From the NCBI RefSeq assembly GCF_900129585.1, contig NZ_FQWF01000005.1:62001-126000 (forward strand): a DNA stretch of 64,000 bases, in the 5' to 3' direction. Position 1 is the stretch's first letter. Every line of letters begins with the position of its first letter. The stretch comes from Flavobacterium micromati. Its GTDB lineage: Bacteria > Bacteroidota > Bacteroidia > Flavobacteriales > Flavobacteriaceae. Shown here one piece after another: positions 18,306 to 25,909 of the stretch. Position numbers and translations under genes: made by a program. The notes below the pieces were generated by a model. It made no database searches. It saw only the letters and a program-made list of their open reading frames with translations, and was not told where the DNA came from.

Positions 18306-18932
18306 TTATAATTTTAAAAAGTTACCCAAAACTTTCTCACCTATATCACCACTTTTTTCTGGGTGAAATTGTGTTCCGTAAAAATTATCTTTTTGCAAAG
18401 CCGATGCATATTCCAATTCATAGTTTGTTGTAGCAATTGCTTCATTACAAAGTGGCGCATAAAAACTATGAACTAAATACATGTATTCGTTTTCAGGAAT
18501 TCCGCTAAATAACTCTGATTTTAAGTTATAAATTTGGTTCCAGCCCATTTGCGGTACTTTAACCTTATTTGAAAATTTTACAACATCAACATCAAAAATC
18601 CCTAATCCTTTGGTATTACCTTCCTCCGATGATTTACACATCAATTGCATGCCTAAACAAATCCCTAAAACAGGTTGCTTTAATTCTGGAAGTAAAGTAT
18701 CTAAGCCGCTTTCAACAAGCATTTTCATAGCAGAACTCGCCTCACCAACACCAGGAAAAATTACTTTATCCGCGGCTTTTATTTCGTCAGGATTATCACT
18801 TAAAACTGCTTTAAAACCTAATCTTTCGATGGCAAACATAATGCTTTGGATGTTTCCAGCTCCGTAATTTATAATTACAAGCCCCCCATCCCCCGAAGGG
18901 GGAGCAAAAGTTGATCTTTTTTGTTCATTCAT
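18306..18932 (-). CDS. hisH: Imidazole glycerol phosphate synthase glutamine amidotransferase subunit
   Basis: A 208-residue class I glutaminase that feeds ammonia to HisF. The catalytic triad is visible: the Cys nucleophile in VLGICLGMQLM, and His/Glu in GTQFHPEKSG. The oxyanion region PGVGEASSAM also fits. The family start is normally immediately before VIINYGAGN. Here the only available ATG is at 18932, adding about 16 residues (EQKRSTFAPPSGDGG), part of which is encoded by the palindrome at 18889-18903. So a dispersed repeat seems to have displaced the original start region. Confidence 0.95.
   Translation of the reverse strand: MNEQKRSTFAPPSGDGGLVIINYGAGNIQSIMFAIERLGFKAVLSDNPDEIKAADKVIFPGVGEASSAMKMLVESGLDTLLPELKQPVLGICLGMQLMCKSSEEGNTKGLGIFDVDVVKFSNKVKVPQMGWNQIYNLKSELFSGIPENEYMYLVHSFYAPLCNEAIATTNYELEYASALQKDNFYGTQFHPEKSGDIGEKVLGNFLKL
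18889..18903. repeat. GC-rich palindrome within the hisH 5' end
   Basis: TCCCCC-GAA-GGGGGA, a perfect 6-bp stem preceded by another C-run (18882-18887). It encodes the APPSGDG segment at the start of HisH. A related C/G-rich stretch at 18971-18995 carries the hisB stop codon, so both ends of this gap have repeat-like sequence. Confidence 0.6.
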
Positions 18933-18994
18933 TAATTTATATTTTTTTATAACGTAAAGCAATCTAAATTCCCCGGCGCGGCAGGGTAAGGGGG

Positions 18995-20131
18995 CTACAG
19001 CATCCCTTTTGTACTTGGCAAAATCATTTTTTCTGTATCGCGTTTTACGGCTACTTTTATTGCTTTGGCGAAAGCCTTAAAAATCGCTTCTATCTTGTGA
19101 TGCTCGTTTGTGCCTTCTGCTTTGATGTTAATGTTTGCTTTTGCTCCATCCGAAAATGATTTAAAAAAGTGTAGAAACATCTCCGTTGGCATTTTACCAA
19201 CCATTTCTCGTTTGAATTCTGTTTCCCAAACTAGCCAGTTTCTACCTCCAAAATCAATTGCAACTTGCGCTAAACAATCGTCCATTGGCAAACAAAAACC
19301 GTAACGTTCAATACCTAATTTATTTCCTAACGCTTTTGCAAAAACTTCTCCAAGCGCAATGGCAGTATCTTCAATGGTGTGGTGTTCATCGACTTCTAAA
19401 TCACCTTTTACAAGAATTTCTAAGTCCATTTGACCGTGACGCGCGATTTGGTCTAACATGTGATCAAAAAAAGCTATTCCTGTCTCGATTTTACTTTTTC
19501 CAGTTCCGTCGAGGTTTAGGTTAATGTAAATATCAGTTTCGTTGGTTTTTCTCTTAATTGAAGCGGAACGTTCTTCTAATTTTAAAAACTCGTAAATTAC
19601 TTTCCAGTCCGTAGTTTTTAGAGCGATAACGGAATCTAAATCTTCTTTTTTGGCAGTAATTTCAGCAAATCCTAGTATTTCATCTGTATTTAGGAATATT
19701 GCTTTCGATCCTAAATTTTTCGCTAATTCTACATCAGTAATTCGGTCCCCAATCACAAATGAATTTTCTAAATCATATTCAGGATTACTAATATATTTAG
19801 CTAACAAACCTAATGCTGGTTTACGAGTAGGTGCATTTTCATGTGGAAATGTTTTATCAATTAAAATTTCACTAAAAATAACGCCTTCATTTTCAAAAGC
19901 TTTCATAACCAAATTATGAACAGGCCAAAAGTTAGCTTCTGGATGAGAATCGGTTCCCAGACCATCTTGATTAGTGACCATAACCAACTCAAAATCTAGT
20001 TCTTTGGCTATTTTACCCAAATATTGAAAAGCAAATGGATAAAACTCCAATTTTTCAAAACTATCTAATTGATAATCATTAGGTTCTAAAACCATCGTTC
20101 CATCACGATCTATAAAAAGTATTTTTTTCAT
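18995..20131 (-). CDS. hisB: Bifunctional histidinol-phosphatase / imidazoleglycerol-phosphate dehydratase
   Basis: A 378-residue fusion. Residues about 1-165 are a HAD phosphatase with nucleophile FIDRDGT and [14 protein letters not shown]; residues about 185-378 are the Mn-dependent dehydratase with two His-rich motifs, [13 protein letters not shown] and [14 protein letters not shown], plus the later [16 protein letters not shown]. It performs steps 6 and 8 of the pathway. The ATG at 20131 starts the HAD domain; a frame extending to 20242 translates the structured repeat at 20166-20257 and is rejected. The stop codon lies inside a GC-rich repeat-like stretch. Confidence 0.96.
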   Translation of the reverse strand: MKKILFIDRDGTMVLEPNDYQLDSFEKLEFYPFAFQYLGKIAKELDFELVMVTNQDGLGTDSHPEANFWPVHNLVMKAFENEGVIFSEILIDKTFPHENAPTRKPALGLLAKYISNPEYDLENSFVIGDRITDVELAKNLGSKAIFLNTDEILGFAEITAKKEDLDSVIALKTTDWKVIYEFLKLEERSASIKRKTNETDIYINLNLDGTGKSKIETGIAFFDHMLDQIARHGQMDLEILVKGDLEVDEHHTIEDTAIALGEVFAKALGNKLGIERYGFCLPMDDCLAQVAIDFGGRNWLVWETEFKREMVGKMPTEMFLHFFKSFSDGAKANINIKAEGTNEHHKIEAIFKAFAKAIKVAVKRDTEKMILPSTKGML

Positions 20132-20165
20132 TATTTTGTTGCTTTTAGCCAGTTGTTTTTTATTT

Positions 20166-20257
20166 GGGCGTGTCCCTGCGGGCCGGGCTATTCGTTCCCG
20201 CTTTTTTATGACTTCGTTCCTCTGCCATAAAAAGAGCTCCACTACTATCCCTCACGC
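20166..20257 (-). ncRNA. Dispersed structured repeat, copy A (between hisC and hisB)
   Basis: Read on the minus strand, the element opens with GCGTGAGGGATAG and ends with CACGCCC, so GCGTG/CACGC close a helix. Inside are conserved words (AGTGGAGCTC and GGGAACGAATAGC) and two hairpins: TTTTTATG/CATAAAAA and a small CCC/GGG one. Copy B (59073-59177) keeps the closing helix and conserved words but has different hairpin sequences that still pair, so the fold appears conserved. It lies within the his operon transcript, between hisC and hisB. The remaining bases up to 20417 hold a small GACG/CGTC hairpin and nothing else recognisable. Function unknown: a structured RNA or a mobile palindromic repeat. 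Confidence 0.6.
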
Positions 20258-20417
20258 GACTCAAATCATATTTATAGACGTTTATCGTCTTCGACCATCC
20301 TTTGCATTTTCTCTGGAGCACTATCCGTAGTAACTTCTTCACAAGGTCTAAACAAAATCATGTAACTAGAAAAGTTACCATCAATGTAAAGACTATTTTT
20401 TTCGTCGTTTATTACTA

Positions 20418-21470
20418 TTAATTAATTTCCTTTAAAGCTGCAATTAATTTTTGATTTTCGACTTCTGTTCCAACAGTTAAACGCAACGTATTATTACAAA
20501 GTGGTTGAGTTGTTCGGTTACGAATAACAATTCCTCTGGCAATCAAATCAGCATATCTTTTATTCGCATCATCAACTTTAACTAATATAAAATTAGCTTC
20601 TGATGGATAGATTTTTTCAACAAATTTTACATCAAGTAAAACATTAAGTAAATCTATTCTTTGTGCTATAATTGAGTTTATTTCGGAGCTTATTTGATCA
20701 GGGCTAGCTAACCTATCCAAAGCTCTTTTTTGACTTAATTCATTAACATTATACGGTGGTTTTATTTTATTTAAAACCGCAATTACTTCACTCGAACCAT
20801 AGCAAATTCCCAATCGGATTCCTGCCAAACCATACGCTTTTGATAATGTTTGAGTGATCACTAAATTAGGATATTCGTCTAACTCGTTGATCCAACTTTC
20901 CTTTTTGGAGAAATCAATATAAGCTTCGTCAATTACAATTAAACCTTTGAAATTCTGTAAAAGGTACGCAACACTTTCATCAGAAAATGAGTTACCTGTC
21001 GGATTATTGGGACTGCATAAAAAGATTATCTTCGTATTGTCATCTACAGCAGCCATGATTTTTTCGATTTGTGGCTGAAAATCATCTGAAAGTAGGATTT
21101 CTTTATTTTCCACTGCATTGATATTAGCTAGAACGCCGTACATTCCGTACGTTGGAGGTAGAGTAATTACATTGTCAATTTTTGGTTCACAAAAAGCTCT
21201 AAACAATAAATCCAATACTTCATCACTTCCATTTCCTAATAGAATTTGATTCGTTTTAACATTTTTTTGTTTCGCGAAGATTTCTTTCACGTTCATTTGC
21301 TGTGGATCAGGATAGCGATTCACTCCATTCTCGAACGGATTTTCATTGGCATCCAAAAAAATCATATTAGCAGTGTCAAAATCCTTAAATTCATCTCTTG
21401 CAGAAGAGTAAGGTTTCATCGTTTTTACGTTTGATCTTACTAAATTATTTATGTCAAAATTACTTTTCAT
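20418..21470 (-). CDS. hisC: Histidinol-phosphate aminotransferase
   Basis: A 350-residue PLP enzyme (fold type I). The Schiff-base Lys is in TQTLSKAYGLAGIRLG; CSPNNPTGN and VIDEAYIDF are the cofactor-binding segments, and VIRNRTTQPLCNNTLRLTVG near the end carries the substrate-phosphate Arg. It transfers an amino group to imidazole-acetol phosphate. The ATG at 21470 overlaps the end of hisD by 11 bases, which suggests translational coupling; a longer frame to 21557 lies inside hisD and gives unrelated residues. Confidence 0.96.
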   Translation of the reverse strand: MKSNFDINNLVRSNVKTMKPYSSARDEFKDFDTANMIFLDANENPFENGVNRYPDPQQMNVKEIFAKQKNVKTNQILLGNGSDEVLDLLFRAFCEPKIDNVITLPPTYGMYGVLANINAVENKEILLSDDFQPQIEKIMAAVDDNTKIIFLCSPNNPTGNSFSDESVAYLLQNFKGLIVIDEAYIDFSKKESWINELDEYPNLVITQTLSKAYGLAGIRLGICYGSSEVIAVLNKIKPPYNVNELSQKRALDRLASPDQISSEINSIIAQRIDLLNVLLDVKFVEKIYPSEANFILVKVDDANKRYADLIARGIVIRNRTTQPLCNNTLRLTVGTEVENQKLIAALKEIN

Positions 21471-22752
21471 TATTGATTGCTTTAAGTCGTAATGTAACTG
21501 CATTTTTGTGCGCTTGCAACCCCTCAGCTTCCGCCATGATTTCAATTGCTCTACCAATATTCAGAATTCCTTTTTCAGAGATTTTTTGAAAAGTCATAGC
21601 TTTTAAAAAACTATCTAGGTTTACACCGCTATAATTCTTAGCATAACCATTTGTTGGTAACGTATGATTAGTTCCAGAAGCATAATCGCCAGCACTTTCT
21701 GGAGTGTAATTTCCTATGAAGATAGAACCTGCATTTTCAATTTTATCGACATAAAAATCATCACAAGCTGTACAAACAATAAAATGTTCCGGACCGTATT
21801 CATTAATTAAATCAAGCGCAATTGTATCGTTTTCAACAAAAATTAACTTAGAATTTGCAATTGCTTTCTCGGCGATATCTTTTCGTGGTAAAACTGTGAT
21901 TTGTTTTTGAATCTCGATCTCAACAGCATCGATTAAATTTTTAGAAGTAGAAACTAATATTACTTGACTGTCTACTCCGTGTTCTGCTTGCGATAATAAA
22001 TCTGATGCTACAAAGGCAGCAACAGCAGTATCATCAGCAACAATCAACAACTCTGATGGACCAGCTGGCATATCAATAGCCACTCCAAATTGCGTTGCTA
22101 ATTGCTTAGCAACCGTCACAAATTGGTTTCCAGGTCCAAAAATTTTATACACCTTCGGAATCGTTTCCGTACCAAAAGTTAAACCAGCAATAGCTTGTAT
22201 TCCTCCTACTTTTAAAATTTTAGTAACGCCACATAAATTAGCGGCATATAAAATAGCAGGATTTATATTTCCATTTTTATCTGGCGGCGAACACAAAACA
22301 ATTTCCTTACAACCAGCAATAGTAGCTGGAACAGCAAGCATTAAAACAGTTGAAAACAAGGGTGCAGTTCCGCCTGGAATATATAAACCAACTTTTTGAA
22401 TTGGTCGTTTTTCCTGCCAGCAATTAACTCCTTCAATCGTTTCCACTTGAACTTTCTCTGTTTTTTGTGCAGCGTGAAATTTTTCAATGTTTGATTTGGC
22501 GAGTTGAATCGCTGCTTTTAATTCTTCTGAAACATTATTGACAGCTTCTGTAATTTCTGCAGTAGAAACTTCTATCTTTTCACAAGCAACCCCGTCAAAA
22601 AGTGAAGTGTATTTGGCAACAGCCTCATCCCCTTTTTTTTGAACTTCCTTAAAAATTTCTTTAACTGTAGCTTCAATGTCATCTACTGTTTTTGTTGGTC
22701 TTTCTAAAATACTTGACCAAGTTTCTGGTTTTGGATTGTATATTTTATTCAT
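21460..22752 (-). CDS. hisD: Histidinol dehydrogenase
   Basis: A 430-residue Zn- and NAD-dependent enzyme that oxidises histidinol to histidine in two steps. Family segments are clear: YIPGGTAPLFSTVLMLAVPA, KIFGPGNQFVTVAK, DMPAGPSELLIVAD, the Zn/substrate segment LLSQAEHGVDSQVILV and the catalytic region GPEHFIV, then GNYTPESAGDYASGTNHTLPT split in the C-terminal half with its Zn-binding Asp and His. It follows hisG after a 143-base spacer that holds only AT-rich sequence with short repeated CGTAC/CTCGTA words. Its 3' end overlaps hisC. Confidence 0.97.
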   Translation of the reverse strand: MNKIYNPKPETWSSILERPTKTVDDIEATVKEIFKEVQKKGDEAVAKYTSLFDGVACEKIEVSTAEITEAVNNVSEELKAAIQLAKSNIEKFHAAQKTEKVQVETIEGVNCWQEKRPIQKVGLYIPGGTAPLFSTVLMLAVPATIAGCKEIVLCSPPDKNGNINPAILYAANLCGVTKILKVGGIQAIAGLTFGTETIPKVYKIFGPGNQFVTVAKQLATQFGVAIDMPAGPSELLIVADDTAVAAFVASDLLSQAEHGVDSQVILVSTSKNLIDAVEIEIQKQITVLPRKDIAEKAIANSKLIFVENDTIALDLINEYGPEHFIVCTACDDFYVDKIENAGSIFIGNYTPESAGDYASGTNHTLPTNGYAKNYSGVNLDSFLKAMTFQKISEKGILNIGRAIEIMAEAEGLQAHKNAVTLRLKAINNEK

Positions 22753-22895
22753 TTTATCTAGATTTAAAACCCAATTTTTTAAATTCCAAATTCCAATTCT
22801 CGCAAGTTTTAGAATTTAGATTTTTAACTATTGAAAGTTTATAAGTTTAAAACTTCATTTTTTTATTTCGTACCTCAAACCTCGTAAATCGTACT

Positions 22896-23753
22896 TTAAA
22901 GCACCATTTTCTCAATTGGGCAAACTAAAATTCCTTCAGCTCCAGCCTCTTTCAGTTGGTCAATAACATCCCAAAAAGTATCTTTCTCTATAACTGAATG
23001 AACGCTACTCCATCCTTCTTGCGCCAATGGAATTACGGTTAGACTTCGCAATACCGAAAGAATTTTTCCCACTGCATCAATTTTGTCATTGGGAACATTC
23101 ATCAAGATATATTTTGATTTTCGAGCTCTCAATACAGATTCAATTCTGAATTTTAAAGTGTCTATTATTTTTTGAGATTCTGGACTTACTTTTGGAGAAA
23201 CCGCTAAAACTGCTTCGCTTTTAAAAATAACTTCCACTTCCTTTAAATTGTTCTTGAAAAGGGTGCTTCCGCTCGAAACGATATCAACAATTGCATCTGC
23301 AAGACCAATATTAGGTGCAATTTCTACTGAACCTGAAATTTGGTGAATATCAACTGAAACTCCTTTCGAATTGAAAAAATCAAGCACTGTTTTAGGATAG
23401 GACGTCGCAATACGCATGCCGTCTAGATCTTGAACCGAGTTATATTCAAATGTTTTGGGAACTGCAACCGAGACTTTGCATTTTGAAAAACCAAGTTTCT
23501 GAATCACTTCAATATCGCCTCCTTTTTCAACTAATAAATTGTCGCCTACAATAGCAATATCGACAACTCCATCCATCAAATATTGCGGAATATCTGAATT
23601 TCTTAGATATAGAACTTCCAAAGGAAAATTTGAAGCTTCGGCTTTTAATTGATCAATTCCGTTGTCTATTGAAATTCCAGCATCTTTTAGAATTTGAATA
23701 CTTTCTTCATTTAAACGACCTGATTTTTGAATTGCAATTTTTAATGTACTCAT
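22896..23753 (-). CDS. hisG: ATP phosphoribosyltransferase, long form
   Basis: A 285-residue first enzyme of histidine synthesis. It is the long HisG type with its own C-terminal regulatory domain (about 210-285), so it needs no HisZ and is expected to be feedback-inhibited by histidine. Core motifs: KIAIQKSGRLNEESIQIL at the N-terminus, DVAIVGDNLL-like VDIAIVGDNLLVEKGGD, and the PRPP-binding IVDIVSSGSTLFKNNLK. Start ATG is at 23753; a frame to 23792 runs into the attenuator side of the leader. It is the first structural gene of the operon, 48 bases after the attenuator terminator. Confidence 0.96.
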   Translation of the reverse strand: MSTLKIAIQKSGRLNEESIQILKDAGISIDNGIDQLKAEASNFPLEVLYLRNSDIPQYLMDGVVDIAIVGDNLLVEKGGDIEVIQKLGFSKCKVSVAVPKTFEYNSVQDLDGMRIATSYPKTVLDFFNSKGVSVDIHQISGSVEIAPNIGLADAIVDIVSSGSTLFKNNLKEVEVIFKSEAVLAVSPKVSPESQKIIDTLKFRIESVLRARKSKYILMNVPNDKIDAVGKILSVLRSLTVIPLAQEGWSSVHSVIEKDTFWDVIDQLKEAGAEGILVCPIEKMVL

Positions 23754-23800
23754 TTTGTTTTGTTTTTTGTTTTTATAAATAGCTGAGTACAAAAATTAGG

Positions 23801-23838
23801 TAATAAAAAAACCCGCTTGATGTACTCAAACGGGTTTT
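23801..23838 (-). terminator. his operon attenuator (rho-independent terminator)
   Basis: On the minus strand AAAACCCGTTTGA pairs with TCAAGCGGGTTTT (13 bp, one G-U) around a 5-base loop at 23821-23825, followed by a run of T. It lies between the leader peptide gene and hisG. The 5' arm segment CGTTTGAG (23825-23832) can instead pair, 8 bp with one G-U, with CTCAAGCG in the leader-peptide coding region (23875-23882), which would stop the terminator forming. Confidence 0.88.
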
Positions 23839-23865
23839 AGAATATAATGATTTACACACATATCA

Positions 23866-23925
23866 TTAACACATCGCTTGAGAGCAATAATGAAAATGAT
23901 GATGATGCAATTGATTTGTAAACAT
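23866..23925 (-). CDS. hisL: his operon leader peptide
   Basis: A 19-codon reading frame: MFTNQLHHHHFHYCSQAMC, with four consecutive His codons and a fifth two codons later. It begins about 17 bases after the predicted transcription start and ends 28 bases before the attenuator stem. Ribosome stalling at the His codons would leave the CTCAAGCG segment (codons 15-17) free to form the antiterminator; full translation would cover it and let the terminator form. A further hairpin, TAATGAT/ATCATTA, overlaps the stop codon. This is the classic design of enterobacterial hisL. It is too short for usual gene callers. The symbol is by analogy. Confidence 0.87.
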   Translation of the reverse strand: MFTNQLHHHHFHYCSQAMC

Positions 23926-23947
23926 TTTGACTTTTTTTAATCTGATG

Positions 23948-23979
23948 CAAATATAAGAGATTAATTATTTAAAATCCAA
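23948..23979 (-). promoter_or_regulatory. his operon promoter (Bacteroidetes type)
   Basis: Minus strand: -33 TTG at 23977-23979, a 21-base spacer, and -7 TATATTTG at 23948-23955, matching TTG-N(17-23)-TAnnTTTG. The predicted start, near 23942, gives a short untranslated stretch before the leader-peptide ATG at 23925. Confidence 0.75.
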
Positions 23980-24015
23980 TTCTAAATATAACTTATTTCT
24001 CAAAAATTGTGAATA

Positions 24016-24528
24016 TTAATGATTTTTACTTTCACTTTCAGAATTTCTTGGCGTTGATTCCTGCGCATTAACATTAGTATTTAGGTAATTGTCTCTAATT
24101 TCAGTATGACGAATTTCACCACCTGATGTTCCTACCAATGTAGCTAAATAAATAGCTGGAACTGCAATGAGCACTACTACTACAGAAATGAACTTTGCCT
24201 TAGCATGATTTTTTACATTGAGAATTATTCCCAATGCAGAAATTCCGCCCAGCAAATATATTACGATTGCTAACTTTTCTGCTAATTCCTCGTGTTCATG
24301 AATTATAGCTTTCCCAATGCCGGGGAAGTCCTCTACCATTTCCTCGGCGCCTTCGCCTGTTTGCATACTAATTAAGGCAAAAATTGCAGAGAAGATAAAT
24401 AATACATAAGCCGTATTTTTGACTGAATTATTTTTTAAAAATAGTCCTACTACCAAAATCCCTAGGGCAAAAATAGTTCCAATTATTGGGAAATGATTTA
24501 CTACTAAATGTAAATGAGCGTCATTCAT
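24016..24528 (-). CDS. Small membrane protein, DUF2231-like
   Basis: A 170-residue inner-membrane protein with about four hydrophobic helices. The N-terminus MNDAHLHLVVNHFPIIGTIF has the HLxxNHFPI pattern of DUF2231-like proteins, and ISMQTGEGAEEMVED and IIHEHEELAEKL contribute conserved His and Glu that could bind metal or haem. Its hydrophilic tail ends NSESESKNH. It is the last gene after the CzcA-type efflux genes on the same strand, so it may be a helper of that system. Function unknown. Confidence 0.72.
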   Translation of the reverse strand: MNDAHLHLVVNHFPIIGTIFALGILVVGLFLKNNSVKNTAYVLFIFSAIFALISMQTGEGAEEMVEDFPGIGKAIIHEHEELAEKLAIVIYLLGGISALGIILNVKNHAKAKFISVVVVLIAVPAIYLATLVGTSGGEIRHTEIRDNYLNTNVNAQESTPRNSESESKNH

Positions 24529-24566
24529 AATATAATTAATTTAAGGTTTAGATATTTTACATCCTT

Positions 24567-24584
24567 CAAGGTTTATAAACCTTG
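24567..24584. repeat. Perfect 18-base palindrome
   Basis: CAAGGTTTATAAACCTTG, a perfect 18-base palindrome flanked by partly complementary words (ACATCC left, GAGGTGT right). It lies in the 255-base spacer between the efflux adaptor gene and the DUF2231-like gene. It resembles dispersed flavobacterial palindromes. Confidence 0.6.
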
Positions 24585-24660
24585 TGAGGTGTCTTACTGT
24601 AATTTTTTACTGCTGCAAAGTAGTCGAAACTTTGTTTATTTTTTTATTTTTTTTTGCTAA

Positions 24661-24710
24661 AAGATTTCAAAACCTTATCGGTGTCTCGCGATGCTATTTT
24701 TTGAAATCTT
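24661..24710. repeat. 12-bp inverted repeat with 26-base loop
   Basis: AAGATTTCAAAA (24661-24672) and TTTTGAAATCTT (24699-24710) are exact complements around a relatively GC-rich loop. It shares a spacer with the palindrome at 24567-24584 and no gene was found there. There is no T-run after it on the minus strand, so it is not a standard terminator. Confidence 0.6.
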
Positions 24711-24783
24711 CAATTTTAAAAATCACAATCAATTTACTTTTAGCTATTATGTGTTTTATTGTCAAAAAAGTATAAAATCTTTG

Positions 24784-25899
24784 TTAGTTAGTCAATTCAA
24801 AAACACCTTTTGTCAAAATTCTTGAAGACGCATTAATAATTGAATTTGGTAGTATTTCTACAAACTTCTCTGATTTTTCGCCCACCGTCACAGAAACTTT
24901 TTTAAATGAATAACCGTTTTTTTCATTTTCCAGCAAAAGTACAAAACTTTTATTATCCTCTTTTATAATTGCTTCCGATGGAATTGCTAATCCTTTCTTA
25001 GAATCCACAATCACATTTGCTTCGACAAACATTCCAGTTAGTAATTTTTGTTTTATTGATTCGTCTAAATGCGCATGCACATTTATAGTTCTGTCATTTC
25101 CTTCTATTGATTTTCCAACTAAATGTACTTCGGCATTAAATGTTTCTTTGGAAGCTTCTGGAACTGTAAATAAGATTTTTTGTCCTATTTTGATCTGTAA
25201 AATATCTTTTTCAAAAATAGCTAATTCGAGATGTAAATGGTCAGTATCAACTATTTCTAAAATTACATCTGACGGTGCGGCGTACATTCCCACGTTAGCA
25301 TTCATAATAACTATGTCACCTGAAATTGGAGAAAAAATAGTGATTATTGAAGTTAGCTTTCCGTTTTCTACATTTTTAGGATTAATATTTAGTAACACTA
25401 ATTTAGCGCGTAAACTTTGTGACATTGCTTTTGCTCTTCGAAAATCACTTTCTGCTTTTAAATAGTTTTTTTGTGACGTTATATTTTCATCAAATAAGGT
25501 TTTTTGACGCATGTATTCTGATTTTAGGAATGTAAGTTGCTCTATAACTTCCATATAATCTTTTTGGATATCTAGAAATTCAGTGCTTTGCAATGTCAAT
25601 AATGCTTGACCTTTCTTGACTTTATCACCTACAAGAAGTGTGGTAGCTTTTACATAACCGCCCACAAATGTTGTAACCTTAGCCCGGTTTTGAGGTGGAA
25701 CATCAATTTTCCCAGATGTTTTTATTGTCACATTAAAATCTTGTTCGACTGGAGTTGCAATTTCCATTGATAAGGACTTAAATTGTGCTGCAGTTACTAT
25801 TGTAAAACCATTGTTTTTTGGAGTTTCTTCTTCTGCTTTTGATTCTTTACACGAAATTAGTAAAAGTGAAAGTGAAATTATATATAGTAATTTTTTCAT
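24784..25899 (-). CDS. RND efflux periplasmic adaptor lipoprotein
   Basis: A 371-residue membrane fusion protein with a lipoprotein signal (MKKLLYIISLSLLLISCKES, Cys17). The barrel-sandwich lipoyl halves are KTSGKIDVPPQNRAKVTTFV / LLVGDKVKKGQALLTLQS and the IFSPISGDIVIMNANVGMY region, with a helical hairpin (about 105-165) between. It links the inner-membrane pump to the outer-membrane channel, like CusB/CzcB. It starts 10 bases after the pump gene ends, so they are one operon. It lacks the His-rich N-terminal metal-binding stretch of some CzcB proteins. Confidence 0.93.
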   Translation of the reverse strand: MKKLLYIISLSLLLISCKESKAEEETPKNNGFTIVTAAQFKSLSMEIATPVEQDFNVTIKTSGKIDVPPQNRAKVTTFVGGYVKATTLLVGDKVKKGQALLTLQSTEFLDIQKDYMEVIEQLTFLKSEYMRQKTLFDENITSQKNYLKAESDFRRAKAMSQSLRAKLVLLNINPKNVENGKLTSIITIFSPISGDIVIMNANVGMYAAPSDVILEIVDTDHLHLELAIFEKDILQIKIGQKILFTVPEASKETFNAEVHLVGKSIEGNDRTINVHAHLDESIKQKLLTGMFVEANVIVDSKKGLAIPSEAIIKEDNKSFVLLLENEKNGYSFKKVSVTVGEKSEKFVEILPNSIINASSRILTKGVFELTN

Positions 25900-25909
25900 T
25901 ATCGTGAAT

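Noticed and set aside
20160-20342. A 60-codon minus-strand frame before hisB
   Set aside because: It translates the structured repeat copy A; the similar peptide from copy B reflects conserved RNA/DNA words, with no codon-level pattern of a protein.
23801-23979. A T-box as the histidine control element
   Set aside because: No T-box consensus (AGGGTGGNACCGCG-like) is visible, and the His-codon peptide with terminator explains the leader fully.
24600-24630. TACTTTGC as a promoter for the DUF2231-like gene
   Set aside because: It is one base short of TAnnTTTG and lies within repeat-rich spacer; too weak to list.
24584-24775. A 63-codon plus-strand frame in the efflux spacer
   Set aside because: It runs through two hairpins, is antisense to the operon, and has low-complexity Phe/Leu-rich sequence without family likeness.
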